DNA from: Acidaminococcus sp. CAG:917
GTDB taxonomy: Bacteria; Bacillota; Clostridia; Christensenellales; CAG-917
Assembly (NCBI GenBank): GCA_000437555.1
Contig: FR901027.1
Location: 1-15,975, forward strand
Direction: 5' to 3'
Length of the DNA: 15,975 nt
The notes under the pieces were generated by a model. It had not been told where the DNA came from, ran no database searches, and was given only the letters and a program-made list of their open reading frames with translations. Both the position numbers and the translations under genes were made by a program. Shown one piece after another: positions 1-7,039 of the stretch. Within the stretch, counting starts at the first letter, position 1, and each line of letters opens with the position of its first letter.

Positions 1-19
1 CCCTTGTCGGCTTTGGCTA

Positions 20-42
20 CAAACCGTACCCCATACGGTTTG
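20..42. repeat. Perfect 9-bp inverted repeat (hairpin)
   Basis: The arms CAAACCGTA (20-28) and TACGGTTTG (34-42) are perfectly complementary around a 5-base loop CCCCA. There is no T-run on either side, so it does not look like an intrinsic terminator. Its function is unknown. It could be a stem in a structured RNA or part of a dispersed repeat. Confidence 0.6.
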
Positions 43-140
43 CTTTACGCGTCGCCCCAACTGAGCCATAGCAGCGTATTTAATATAAATATCAATATTG
101 AAGCTTTCTGCCTGCGCTGTGATACTTGCCTTTACTCAAT

Positions 141-167
141 CTTTAAGCGGCGTTATGCCGCTCAAAG
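141..167. repeat. 11-bp inverted repeat with one mismatch downstream of the aminotransferase
   Basis: The arms CTTTAAGCGGC (141-151) and GCCGCTCAAAG (157-167) pair with one A/C mismatch around the loop GTTAT. It lies 58 bp beyond the aminotransferase stop codon, where a terminator would be expected. However, the sequence after the stem on the minus strand has no U-tract, so it may instead be a 3'-end-protecting stem or be unrelated to that gene. Confidence 0.5.
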
Positions 168-224
168 ACGAGATATATTTTATAATAAACAATTTAAAAT
201 GTCAAACGATATACGCAAGGAAAA

Positions 225-1505
225 TCATTCGGAAAAACATTTTTGCAGCACGATTTCCATTCTTGCTATCTTGATTGCAGAAACGAACACTTTCATTGCG
301 AATTCGAGTTCTTCTTCCGACGGAACGGACGGAGCAATACGAATATTGCGGTTATAGTCGTCCATACCGTAAGGGAAAGTTGCTCCCGCTTTGGTGAAGG
401 AAACGCCTGCCGATTTAGCGAGTTCGACAATTCTTGCCGCACAGCTCTTGACGTCGACGGAAACGAAATAACCGCCGTTGGGCTTTGACCATTTGACGAA
501 TTTGTCGTCGGTGAAAGCATCCGAGAGCGCTTTGTCGACAATTTGGAATTTAGGACGCAAAATGTCGGCGTGCTGTTTCATGAGTTTTTGAACGCCGTCC
601 TTATTTTTAAGGAAAAGAGCGTGCATATATTGATTTACTTTGTTAGGTCCTATCGTCTTATAGAAAAGGTGACTTTTAATTTCTTCCACGTTCTTGACGC
701 TGGTTGCCACGCAACTTATGCCTGCGCTTGCAAAGGTGATTTTAGACGTTGAGGCAAACTCGTAAATTCTGTCTTTGGTATCCGCTTTTTTGGCGACCTC
801 GAATATATTTTTGAGTTTATCGTCCTCGTCGTAGAGCCCGTGCACGCAGTAGGCGTTATCCCAAAAGACTCTGAAGTCTTCTGCCGCCGTAGGCATGGTG
901 GCGATACGCTCTACCACTTCGTCGCTATATGTAATACCAGTGGGATTGCTGTATTTAGGCACGCACCATATACCCTTTATCGATGCGTCCGCTTTTACCA
1001 TAGGCTCAACAAGGTCCATATCGGGGCCGTCGTCGAGCATGGGAACGGTTATCATTTCTATTCCGAGAGCCTCGCAGATAGCGAAGTGCCTGTCGTAACC
1101 GGGAGCGGGACAGATAAATTTAACTTTAGGGAGTTTATTCCACGGCGTGTGACCGTCGATACCGAATTGTTTTGCGAACTGCACGAGGTCATACATAATG
1201 GAAAGGCTCGAGTTGTCCATAACGATGACTTCTTCCGATTTAACGCCCAAAATTTCCGCAAAGAGTTCGCGGCTTTCTTTTGTTCCCAAAACTCCGCCAT
1301 AGTTGCGCACGTCTATATTTTGAGAAATAAAGTCTGCGTCTTTGACCGTATCGAACATGGGAACGGAAAGGTCAAGTTGCTCGGAAGAAGGTCTGCCTCT
1401 CGTCATATCGACGACACGTCCCTCTTTTGCGAGCTTTTTGAGGACCTTTTGCTCGGCTGCAAGCTGTTTTTCAAGTTCGTCTTTTGTTAAAGTTTTATAA
1501 TCCAT
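225..1505 (-). CDS. PLP-dependent class Ic (aspartate-type) aminotransferase
   Basis: Predicted cytosolic fold-type I aminotransferase of 426 residues, the usual size for the subgroup Ic aspartate aminotransferase family (MocR-like aminotransferase Pfam family). Seen directly: the N-terminal TRGRPS segment (residues 35-40) typical of this subgroup, NYGG (68-71) that lines the substrate site, NPTG (187-190), D216-N217-A-Y219 for the cofactor ring, the Schiff-base lysine K255 in a STSKITFASAG context, and R389 in NIRIAPS for the substrate carboxylate. The likely reaction is transfer of an amino group between aspartate (or alanine) and 2-oxoglutarate. The exact amino acid specificity cannot be read. 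ATG at 1503-1505 is preceded by AGGAG. It follows der after 70 bp that contain a candidate promoter, so it may be expressed alone or by readthrough. Confidence 0.9.
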   Translation of the reverse strand: MDYKTLTKDELEKQLAAEQKVLKKLAKEGRVVDMTRGRPSSEQLDLSVPMFDTVKDADFISQNIDVRNYGGVLGTKESRELFAEILGVKSEEVIVMDNSSLSIMYDLVQFAKQFGIDGHTPWNKLPKVKFICPAPGYDRHFAICEALGIEMITVPMLDDGPDMDLVEPMVKADASIKGIWCVPKYSNPTGITYSDEVVERIATMPTAAEDFRVFWDNAYCVHGLYDEDDKLKNIFEVAKKADTKDRIYEFASTSKITFASAGISCVATSVKNVEEIKSHLFYKTIGPNKVNQYMHALFLKNKDGVQKLMKQHADILRPKFQIVDKALSDAFTDDKFVKWSKPNGGYFVSVDVKSCAARIVELAKSAGVSFTKAGATFPYGMDDYNRNIRIAPSVPSEEELEFAMKVFVSAIKIARMEIVLQKCFSE

Positions 1506-1525
1506 TTAATTCTCCTCGACTAAAG

Positions 1526-1554
1526 ACAATAGCACATTATGTCTAAAAAGACAA
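1526..1554 (-). promoter_or_regulatory. Candidate promoter of the aminotransferase gene, with inverted repeat
   Basis: On the minus strand, TTGTCT (1549-1554) and TATTGT (1526-1531) are separated by 17 bp, each matching the sigma-A consensus at 4 of 6 positions. The -35 box lies in a small perfect inverted repeat TGTCT-AAAA-AGACA (1540-1553). The sequence AAAGACAA also occurs twice in direct orientation 25 bp apart (1522 and 1547). That arrangement could bind a regulator, but it may be chance. Confidence 0.4.
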
Positions 1555-1575
1555 GCAATTTTCCGTTTTTGAGAT

Positions 1576-2892
1576 TTAATCTTCCTGATTTTTCCTGACA
1601 AGAAGTTTTACGGGCGTACCCTCGAAATCGAACGTATTTCTGAGCGCGTTCTCCAAATAGCGCTTATAGGAAAAATGCATAAGTTCGGGGTTGTTTACCT
1701 TTAGCACAAACGTAGGCGGATTGGAAGCAATCTGCGTTATGAAAAATATTTTTAGCCTTTTACCGTTTTTTGACGGCGGCTCGCTTATTCTCGTGGCGTC
1801 GATAAGCATCTCGTTTAAAAGCCCGGTGGAAATTCGCCTCGAGGCATTTTCATACACCTTTTCGATATACGGCAACAGATTGTCAAGCCTTTTTCCCGTC
1901 TTTGCGGAAATATACATTGGCTTTATATAGTCCATAAACTTGAGTTCCGTTTTGACTTTGTTGTTAAACTCGTTTACGGTTGATGTATCCTTTTCAATCA
2001 AATCCCACTTATTAAAGACAAATACAACGGGTTTCCCCTCATCGTGAACAAATCCGGCTATCTTGACGTCCTGTTCGGTGAGCCCCTCGCTTGCGTCGCA
2101 TACTATCACGGTTACGTCGCTGCGTCGAACGCTGCCAAGTGAGCGCATAACGCTGTAACGCTCTAACCCTTGGTCGATATTCCCCTTTTTGCGCATACCC
2201 GCGGTATCTATAATAATATATTTTTTGCCGTTTATCTCAAGAGCCGTGTCGATTGAATCTCTCGTAGTTCCCGCTATATCGGATACGATAACTCTGTCAT
2301 AGCCCAGAAGTCTGTTGGTTATCGACGATTTGCCCGCATTCGGTTTTCCCACGATTGCAATTTTTAACGCTTCTCCCTCATCGGAATGCAAAGACGTTTC
2401 AACGTCGGACAGCACCTCGTCGAGAAGGTCACCTATGCCCTTTCCCTGCTCTGCCGAAACGGCGAGAGGTTCGCCGAAACCTAAAGCGTAAAAGTCGTAT
2501 AGGGTGTCTTTTTCGTTGTTGTCGAGCTTGTTTACCGCTAAAACGACGGGTGCGCTAGAGCGCCTTAAATATCCCGCCACCTGTTCGTCATCGGCGGTTA
2601 TACCCGTCTTTCCGTCCACAACGAAAATAATGACGTCCGCCATATCGATGGCAAGCTCTGCCTGAGCCTTGATATGCCGCCACATCTCGTCGGTCGACTT
2701 AAGTTCGAGTCCTCCCGTATCTATAAGAGTAAACGCTTTACCGCACCACTCGCAATCGACGTAAACCCTGTCACGGGTAACGCCGGGAGTGTCCTCGACT
2801 ATAGATATTCTTTTTCCTGCAATTTTGTTAAAAAGCGTCGATTTGCCCACGTTCGGACGCCCTACTATTGCAATCAACGGTTTCGTTTTCAT
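1576..2892 (-). CDS. der: Ribosome-assembly GTPase Der (EngA)
   Basis: Der is an essential tandem-GTPase protein that binds the 50S precursor and helps mature it. The 438-residue length is typical. Two complete G domains are visible. GD1 has GRPNVGKS (11-18), DTGG (58-61) and NKLD (121-124). GD2 has GKPNAGKS (182-189), DTAG (229-232) and NKWD (294-297). A C-terminal KH-like domain covers about residues 350-435 and ends in the usual basic tail. The start ATG overlaps the stop of the upstream radical SAM gene as ATGA, with a CGGAG ribosome binding site inside that gene, so translation is probably coupled. It is the last gene of the four-gene RNase J operon. No U-tract terminator is visible after its stop. 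Confidence 0.98.
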   Translation of the reverse strand: MKTKPLIAIVGRPNVGKSTLFNKIAGKRISIVEDTPGVTRDRVYVDCEWCGKAFTLIDTGGLELKSTDEMWRHIKAQAELAIDMADVIIFVVDGKTGITADDEQVAGYLRRSSAPVVLAVNKLDNNEKDTLYDFYALGFGEPLAVSAEQGKGIGDLLDEVLSDVETSLHSDEGEALKIAIVGKPNAGKSSITNRLLGYDRVIVSDIAGTTRDSIDTALEINGKKYIIIDTAGMRKKGNIDQGLERYSVMRSLGSVRRSDVTVIVCDASEGLTEQDVKIAGFVHDEGKPVVFVFNKWDLIEKDTSTVNEFNNKVKTELKFMDYIKPMYISAKTGKRLDNLLPYIEKVYENASRRISTGLLNEMLIDATRISEPPSKNGKRLKIFFITQIASNPPTFVLKVNNPELMHFSYKRYLENALRNTFDFEGTPVKLLVRKNQED

Positions 2893-4151
2893 ATTAACTC
2901 CGAAAGTTTACTTATTAAATCTTTGCCCGTCTCGTCCAAAACGATTATCGGTGCGCCAAGTCTTTCCGATAAATCTTTTAGAGAAACGTTATCCAAAAAC
3001 ACGGTGGAAAATTCTTTTAACATATTCGACGGCACGGTATAGAAATCATAGCCTCTCGGCGCCTGCCCGTCTATATCCGTTGCGGTGACAAGTCCTGTCA
3101 CGGTGACGGTTTCACCGAAAAATTTGTTTTTTACGGCGAACACGTCCAACGAAAGCCCCGTCTTTTTTTCGATAAGTTTTGCCGTTTCCTTTAAGACGGG
3201 ATAAAATGACACGCCCGTCAGCATACAGACCTTTTTGTTTATGGAAACGCTCGGCTCCGTGTCGAGAGAATAAGAGACGCTTTCCAAAAACTCACGCACG
3301 AGTCCCACGCCGTTTTCAATCTGCGGAAAATCCTGATAATAGTCGTATTCGGGAATTTTTTTGCCCGCTTTCATATATAACTCGTCCGCGGCGTAGCAAA
3401 AACCGCCGAATTTTTTATACAGCCTTTCCGTTTGCTCTATAATCTTTTTTGCGCCCTCTTTGTCTATCGGTGAAATTTTTTCCAGTCCTTCACGGTGCTT
3501 TGTAAGTCCCACGGGAACAACGGCGACCGACAGCACGTTTTCGATTTGGTGCAGTTTTTCTATCGAATCTTCCAAAACCGCCCCGTCGTTGACGCCGGGA
3601 ACGATGACGAGCTGAGTGTGCATCTTAATGCCTCCGTCGGACAGTCTTTGCATTATTTCTCTGAGTTTTAAAGTGGCAGGATTTTTAACCAGCGAATAGC
3701 GGACTTTGTCGTCCATGGCATGCACGGAAATATAGAGCGGAGAAAGTTTAAGACGAAGTATTCTTTCTATATCGCTTTCCGTGACGTTGGTGAGCGTTAT
3801 ATATGAGCCGCTTATAAACGAGAAGCGATAATCGTCGTCCTTGACGTAAAGCGCAGAGCGCATGTTTTTAGGCATCTGGTCGACAAAGCAAAACGTGCAT
3901 TTGTTCTTGCATCTTGCGGGCGTGAGTTCTTCGTCAATCTCGATGCCGAGCGAATCCTCCGCCTTTTTTTTGACTTTTATTGTCTTGAGTTTTCCCTTTC
4001 TTTCGACGACGCAAAAAAAGGATTCAAGCGAGTCGTAAAACGCTATGTCCAAAACGTCGACGAACAATTCTCCGTCAAAGGACACGATTTTGTCACCCGT
4101 TTTAAATCCTTGTTTTTTACCTTTTTTACCTAAGGCTATAATAGTTGCCAT
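2889..4151 (-). CDS. DUF512 radical SAM protein with N-terminal PDZ-like domain
   Basis: This 420-residue protein matches the architecture of the family annotated as a putative FeS/radical SAM protein with a C-terminal DUF512 domain (TIGR03279-like). A PDZ-like segment spans about residues 1-65 (KTGDKIVSFDGE at 18-29). A CX3CX2C cluster motif at C81/C85/C88 (CKNKCTFCFVDQ) is expected to hold a 4Fe-4S cluster that cleaves S-adenosylmethionine. A TIM-barrel-like region follows (SGSYITLTN, YISVHAMDD, HTQLVIVPGVND), and then the DUF512 part (YYQDFPQIENGVGLVREF onward). The substrate is not known for the family. It starts 1 bp after the stop of the upstream gene (TAATATG, GGAG ribosome binding site within that gene) and overlaps der by 4 bp. 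Neighbourhood with der is common in Clostridia, which hints at a link to ribosome or tRNA biology, but that is inference. Confidence 0.93.
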   Translation of the reverse strand: MATIIALGKKGKKQGFKTGDKIVSFDGELFVDVLDIAFYDSLESFFCVVERKGKLKTIKVKKKAEDSLGIEIDEELTPARCKNKCTFCFVDQMPKNMRSALYVKDDDYRFSFISGSYITLTNVTESDIERILRLKLSPLYISVHAMDDKVRYSLVKNPATLKLREIMQRLSDGGIKMHTQLVIVPGVNDGAVLEDSIEKLHQIENVLSVAVVPVGLTKHREGLEKISPIDKEGAKKIIEQTERLYKKFGGFCYAADELYMKAGKKIPEYDYYQDFPQIENGVGLVREFLESVSYSLDTEPSVSINKKVCMLTGVSFYPVLKETAKLIEKKTGLSLDVFAVKNKFFGETVTVTGLVTATDIDGQAPRGYDFYTVPSNMLKEFSTVFLDNVSLKDLSERLGAPIIVLDETGKDLISKLSELI

Positions 4152-4152
4152 A

Positions 4153-5247
4153 TTACTCCGACGCCGACGGCATTAAAGACGCCAAAAAGGCGCAGATATC
4201 TTTAAGCTGGTCGGGTTTTAATCTTTTGGATATATTTTCAACGAGCTTTTTTTGCAAATCCGTCTGAAGAAGGTCGTAAAGTTTAATTATAACGTCGGCT
4301 GGAGTCGGCGCATAGGCTATAAGCTCGTTTTGGCTCAGATACTCAACGTCCGCCTTTTGAACGTCGCTTTTGGGCGCAAACGCAATTGACGCCTTAAACG
4401 ATGCAAAAGCCTTGGCAATAGTTGCCGCGTCGTAGTTGGTGATTAAAATATCGCTGACGTTGAGATAGTCGTTATATAAACTGAGTTTGTCAAAAAGCTG
4501 AACGTTGTCGCAGCCTTTAAACTCCACCTTTTTGCGCAGTTTGTTTTGAAGTTTTTTGTTCTCGACGTAGACGACTATGTTTATGATATCGCCTTGGTCG
4601 AAGAGCATATCGAGAGCCTCTAAACTTTCTTTTCCGTCCACGGCGCAAACGAATACCGTAGGATTATCCTTAAGCCCGAGTTTTTCCTTCAACTGTCTTT
4701 TCTCGTCGTCGTTGATTTTATATCCCGAAACAGGCACTCCGAGAGGCAATACGCAGCTTGCGGGTATTCCGCCGGAAACGAAAGAGTCTTTAAGTTCCTC
4801 GCTTTCGACTATGTAATAATCCACCGCAGAATCGCAAATATTTTTATCGAACGTGAAATCGGGTATCAAAGAAACAATGGGCGCTTCAAATTCGTTTTGC
4901 TTTTTTGATTCCGCCGCCGCAAGAAGTCCGTAAGCGGTAGGACATACTACCGCCACGGGGTCGAAACGCATACACGCATTGGCTATGCGCTTTGACATAC
5001 CCTTACTCTTTTTCGGCTCCGCTTTCCTTGCCTGCTTTTTGAGTTTGTTAAATTTAGGAAGTTTAAAGAAAGTCTTGGAAATCCACTCAAAGTCTTTAAT
5101 AGTCTTTCCGTAGCCCGTTTCGTCCATTACCACCACGTAATGACTTTTCGTTTCGTCAAAGTATTTTTTGAGCTGACCCGCCACAATATTTTTATCCTCT
5201 TTGGAGTTAACCACCAAAATATACGGGATATTTTTATACTGAGTCAT
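4153..5247 (-). CDS. Unrecognised protein with degenerate GT28/UgtP-like glycosyltransferase fold
   Basis: I do not recognise a named family for this 364-residue cytosolic protein. Its pattern resembles GT28-type glycosyltransferases such as diglucosyl-diacylglycerol synthase (UgtP/MGDG synthase). FDPVAVVCPTAYG (95-107) resembles the N-domain 'P-D-V-v-t-P' strand. IPDFTFDKNICDSAVDYYIVESEELKD (128-154) followed by LGVPV (169-173) resembles the 'TDF..H..W...D.Y.V.sEe.k' to 'GiPV' link into the C-domain. LYNDYLNVSDILITNYDAATIAKAFA (257-282) resembles the 'm..lm..aDl.itK.GG.T..Ea.a' donor-sugar loop. The usual histidine, the glycine pair and the acidic residue of those motifs are absent, and there is no GHGH-like start, so it may not be catalytic. 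ATG directly follows the RNase J stop codon, and its ribosome binding site GGAGGAC is made of the last RNase J codons. Codon and base usage match the neighbours. Confidence 0.8.
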   Translation of the reverse strand: MTQYKNIPYILVVNSKEDKNIVAGQLKKYFDETKSHYVVVMDETGYGKTIKDFEWISKTFFKLPKFNKLKKQARKAEPKKSKGMSKRIANACMRFDPVAVVCPTAYGLLAAAESKKQNEFEAPIVSLIPDFTFDKNICDSAVDYYIVESEELKDSFVSGGIPASCVLPLGVPVSGYKINDDEKRQLKEKLGLKDNPTVFVCAVDGKESLEALDMLFDQGDIINIVVYVENKKLQNKLRKKVEFKGCDNVQLFDKLSLYNDYLNVSDILITNYDAATIAKAFASFKASIAFAPKSDVQKADVEYLSQNELIAYAPTPADVIIKLYDLLQTDLQKKLVENISKRLKPDQLKDICAFLASLMPSASE

Positions 5248-6885
5248 TTAGTCCTCCAGCACGATAGGCATTATCACGGGGAATTGCCTGTCTTTTGCAA
5301 AATAGTTTTTAATAGGTTTCCTTATAAGTTTCGGAAGCTCGGAGCGGTCGTCCAAAGCGGAAAAATCAAGCTCGGACACGGTCTTGTCGACAAGCCTTTT
5401 TATGACGGATTCCGTCTCGTCGGTAATCCCGAAGCCCCTGGTCACCACGTCACACGGAGCGGAAAGCCTTTCCGCTTTAAAATCTATCGAAACGAGCAAC
5501 ACGATGAGTCCGTTTTCGGCAAGATGCCTTCTTTCGTTTATGACGCTCTTTCCGTCGTCGAGCATTTCGCCGTCAACGAATATCGAGCCGGACGGCACGT
5601 TGGGGTGCCGTTTCATTTCCGATTGATTGAATCCCCACACCTGCCCTATTTCGGGAATGGCGATATTGGCTTTAGGCACTCCGAGAGCTTCGGCAAGCAT
5701 AACGTGCTTGACCTGATGACGGTATTCGCCGTGAACGGGCAGGAAAAATTTGGGACGAACGAGCGAGAGCATTATCTTTAACTCCTCTTCATAGGCGTGT
5801 CCCGAAACGTGAACGTCGTTCATTGCGTCGTAAATGACTTCGGCTCCGCACTTGAAAAGATTGTTTATGACGCGGTAGATATACTTGTCGTTGCCGGGAA
5901 TCGGAGAACTTGAAAGCACGACGAGGTCGTTTTCCCCTAAAGCTATCTTATTAAACTCTCCCTGCGAAAGACGGGTGAGTGCGCTCATAGGCTCTCCCTG
6001 CGTTCCCGTTGCAATAATGAGCTGCTGAGAATAAGGAAGCTTTCCCGGTGAGTCTACTATGACGTTTTTGGGAATTTTGAGTTCTCCCACCTTTGCGCCG
6101 ACTTCGACAATCATCTTCATGCTTCTGCCCGAAAGTATGACTTTTCTGCCGTATTTTTGCGCAAGATTTAAAATCTGCTGCACCCTGTAATTGCTCGAAG
6201 CAAAAGTCGCAATCGTTATCCTGCGCTCGCGGTTGTTGTTTAATATCGTATCTAAATTCTGTCCCACCACTTTTTCGGATGTGGAATGCCCCTTTCTCTC
6301 GATGTTGGTGGATTCGCCGAGCATAACCAAAACGCCCTTTGCTCCGATTTCTGCAATCCTCTGAAGATTTGTCAGTTTTCCGTCTATGGGAGTAGAATCG
6401 ATTTTAAAGTCTCCCGTGAAGAACACAACTCCGACGGGCGTTTCAATGGAAAGGGCGCACGCTCCTGCCATAGAATGCGCGACTTTGATGAATTCGACGT
6501 CAAAACAGCCAAGCTTTACCCTGTCGCCCGGCTCAACCGTCTTAAGATTTGCCCTAACGTGCCTGAAGCCGAGTTTATGCTCTAAAATTCCCAGCGTTAA
6601 AGCGGTGCCGTATATGGGCACGTTAAATTCGTCCGCAAGATATTGCAGAGCGCCTATATGGTCTTCGTGACCGTGCGTTAACACTATGCCTCTCAGTTTA
6701 TTTATGTTATCCGAAATGTATGTCGTATCGGGAATTATGCTGTCTATACCCGGTGTGGACTCGTCGGGGAAAGTAACGCCGCAATCTACGATGATAATGT
6801 CATTCCCGTATTCGAGGGCGGTCATGTTTTTTCCTATCTCTCCCACGCCGCCCAAAAATATGATTTTTACTTGTTTTTTTGCCAC
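5248..6885 (-). CDS. rnj: Ribonuclease J
   Basis: RNase J is the 5'-to-3' exo- and endoribonuclease of Bacillota, central to mRNA decay and rRNA maturation. The 545-residue length is normal. Seen directly: the metallo-beta-lactamase motif THGHEDH (residues 70-76), the start GGVGEIGKNM (12-21), the beta-CASP-type regions HSMAGACALSIETPVG and FTGDFKID, SGRSM, TGTQGEPMSAL, and the PVHGEYRH zinc-ligand motif. I place the start at GTG 6883-6885 because GGAGG (6891-6895) sits 5 bp before it. The upstream in-frame TTG at 6895-6897 overlaps that ribosome binding site and is not credible. It is the first gene of the operon with the GT28-like gene, the radical SAM gene and der. A sigma-A promoter lies just upstream. 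The C-terminal domain (about 445-545) is complete. Confidence 0.96.
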   Translation of the reverse strand: MAKKQVKIIFLGGVGEIGKNMTALEYGNDIIIVDCGVTFPDESTPGIDSIIPDTTYISDNINKLRGIVLTHGHEDHIGALQYLADEFNVPIYGTALTLGILEHKLGFRHVRANLKTVEPGDRVKLGCFDVEFIKVAHSMAGACALSIETPVGVVFFTGDFKIDSTPIDGKLTNLQRIAEIGAKGVLVMLGESTNIERKGHSTSEKVVGQNLDTILNNNRERRITIATFASSNYRVQQILNLAQKYGRKVILSGRSMKMIVEVGAKVGELKIPKNVIVDSPGKLPYSQQLIIATGTQGEPMSALTRLSQGEFNKIALGENDLVVLSSSPIPGNDKYIYRVINNLFKCGAEVIYDAMNDVHVSGHAYEEELKIMLSLVRPKFFLPVHGEYRHQVKHVMLAEALGVPKANIAIPEIGQVWGFNQSEMKRHPNVPSGSIFVDGEMLDDGKSVINERRHLAENGLIVLLVSIDFKAERLSAPCDVVTRGFGITDETESVIKRLVDKTVSELDFSALDDRSELPKLIRKPIKNYFAKDRQFPVIMPIVLED

Positions 6886-6890
6886 TGTAG

Positions 6891-6895
6891 CCTCC
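6891..6895 (-). promoter_or_regulatory. Ribosome binding site that fixes the RNase J start
   Basis: GGAGG on the minus strand lies 5 bp before GTG 6885. The longer frame's TTG would begin within this site, so the shorter reading with GTG is preferred. Confidence 0.8.
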
Positions 6896-6905
6896 AATTT
6901 AAATA

Positions 6906-6934
6906 ATTATACACCAAAAAACGGCAATTTACAA
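6906..6934 (-). promoter_or_regulatory. Promoter of the RNase J operon
   Basis: On the minus strand, TTGTAA (6929-6934), a 17-bp spacer and a perfect TATAAT (6906-6911) form a sigma-A type promoter. Transcription would start near 6899, giving a leader of about 14 nt that begins right before the ribosome binding site. The -35 region lies inside a 5-bp GC inverted repeat ACGGC/GCCGT (6921-6925 and 6942-6946), which is a possible but unproven regulatory structure. Confidence 0.7.
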
Positions 6935-7015
6935 TAAAATAGCCGTATATGCGAAATTTTTATGCGTGCATTTAGAAATAAATTGTCTTATATTTAAAGC
7001 AAAATAAGGGGAAAC

Positions 7016-7039
7016 AAAAAAGCCGACCGACGTCGACTT
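7016..7039 (-). terminator. Intrinsic terminator of the nucleotidyltransferase gene
   Basis: On the minus strand an 8-bp stem, AAGTCGAC paired with GTCGGCTT (one G-U pair, loop GTCG, 7020-7039), runs directly into TTTTTT (7016-7021). The stem includes two bases of the stop codon at 7038-7040, so the terminator overlaps the end of the coding region. It separates this gene from the RNase J operon. Confidence 0.8.

Larger units (their letters stand above)
1..224. other. Non-coding stretch with two hairpins, relatively GC-rich left part
   Basis: No convincing gene is seen. The first ~130 bases are visibly richer in G+C than the other intergenic gaps, which are AT-rich. Two perfect or near-perfect inverted repeats are present (20-42 and 141-167), and neither is followed by a T-run on either strand. 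An open frame crosses this stretch on the plus strand but has no ribosome binding site and runs antisense into the aminotransferase, so I do not call it. The stretch could be the edge of a dispersed repeat or the end of a feature lying outside the window. That is inference only. Confidence 0.5.

Noticed and set aside
141..167. Intrinsic terminator of the aminotransferase
   Set aside because: The stem is good, but no U-tract follows on the minus strand, so I list it only as an inverted repeat.
4..357. 117-codon plus-strand frame at the left end
   Set aside because: No ribosome binding site, it crosses two hairpins, runs antisense into the aminotransferase, and the peptide shows no recognisable domain.
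6886..6897. TTG start four codons upstream for RNase J
   Set aside because: The TTG overlaps the GGAGG ribosome binding site. GTG at 6885 has proper spacing.
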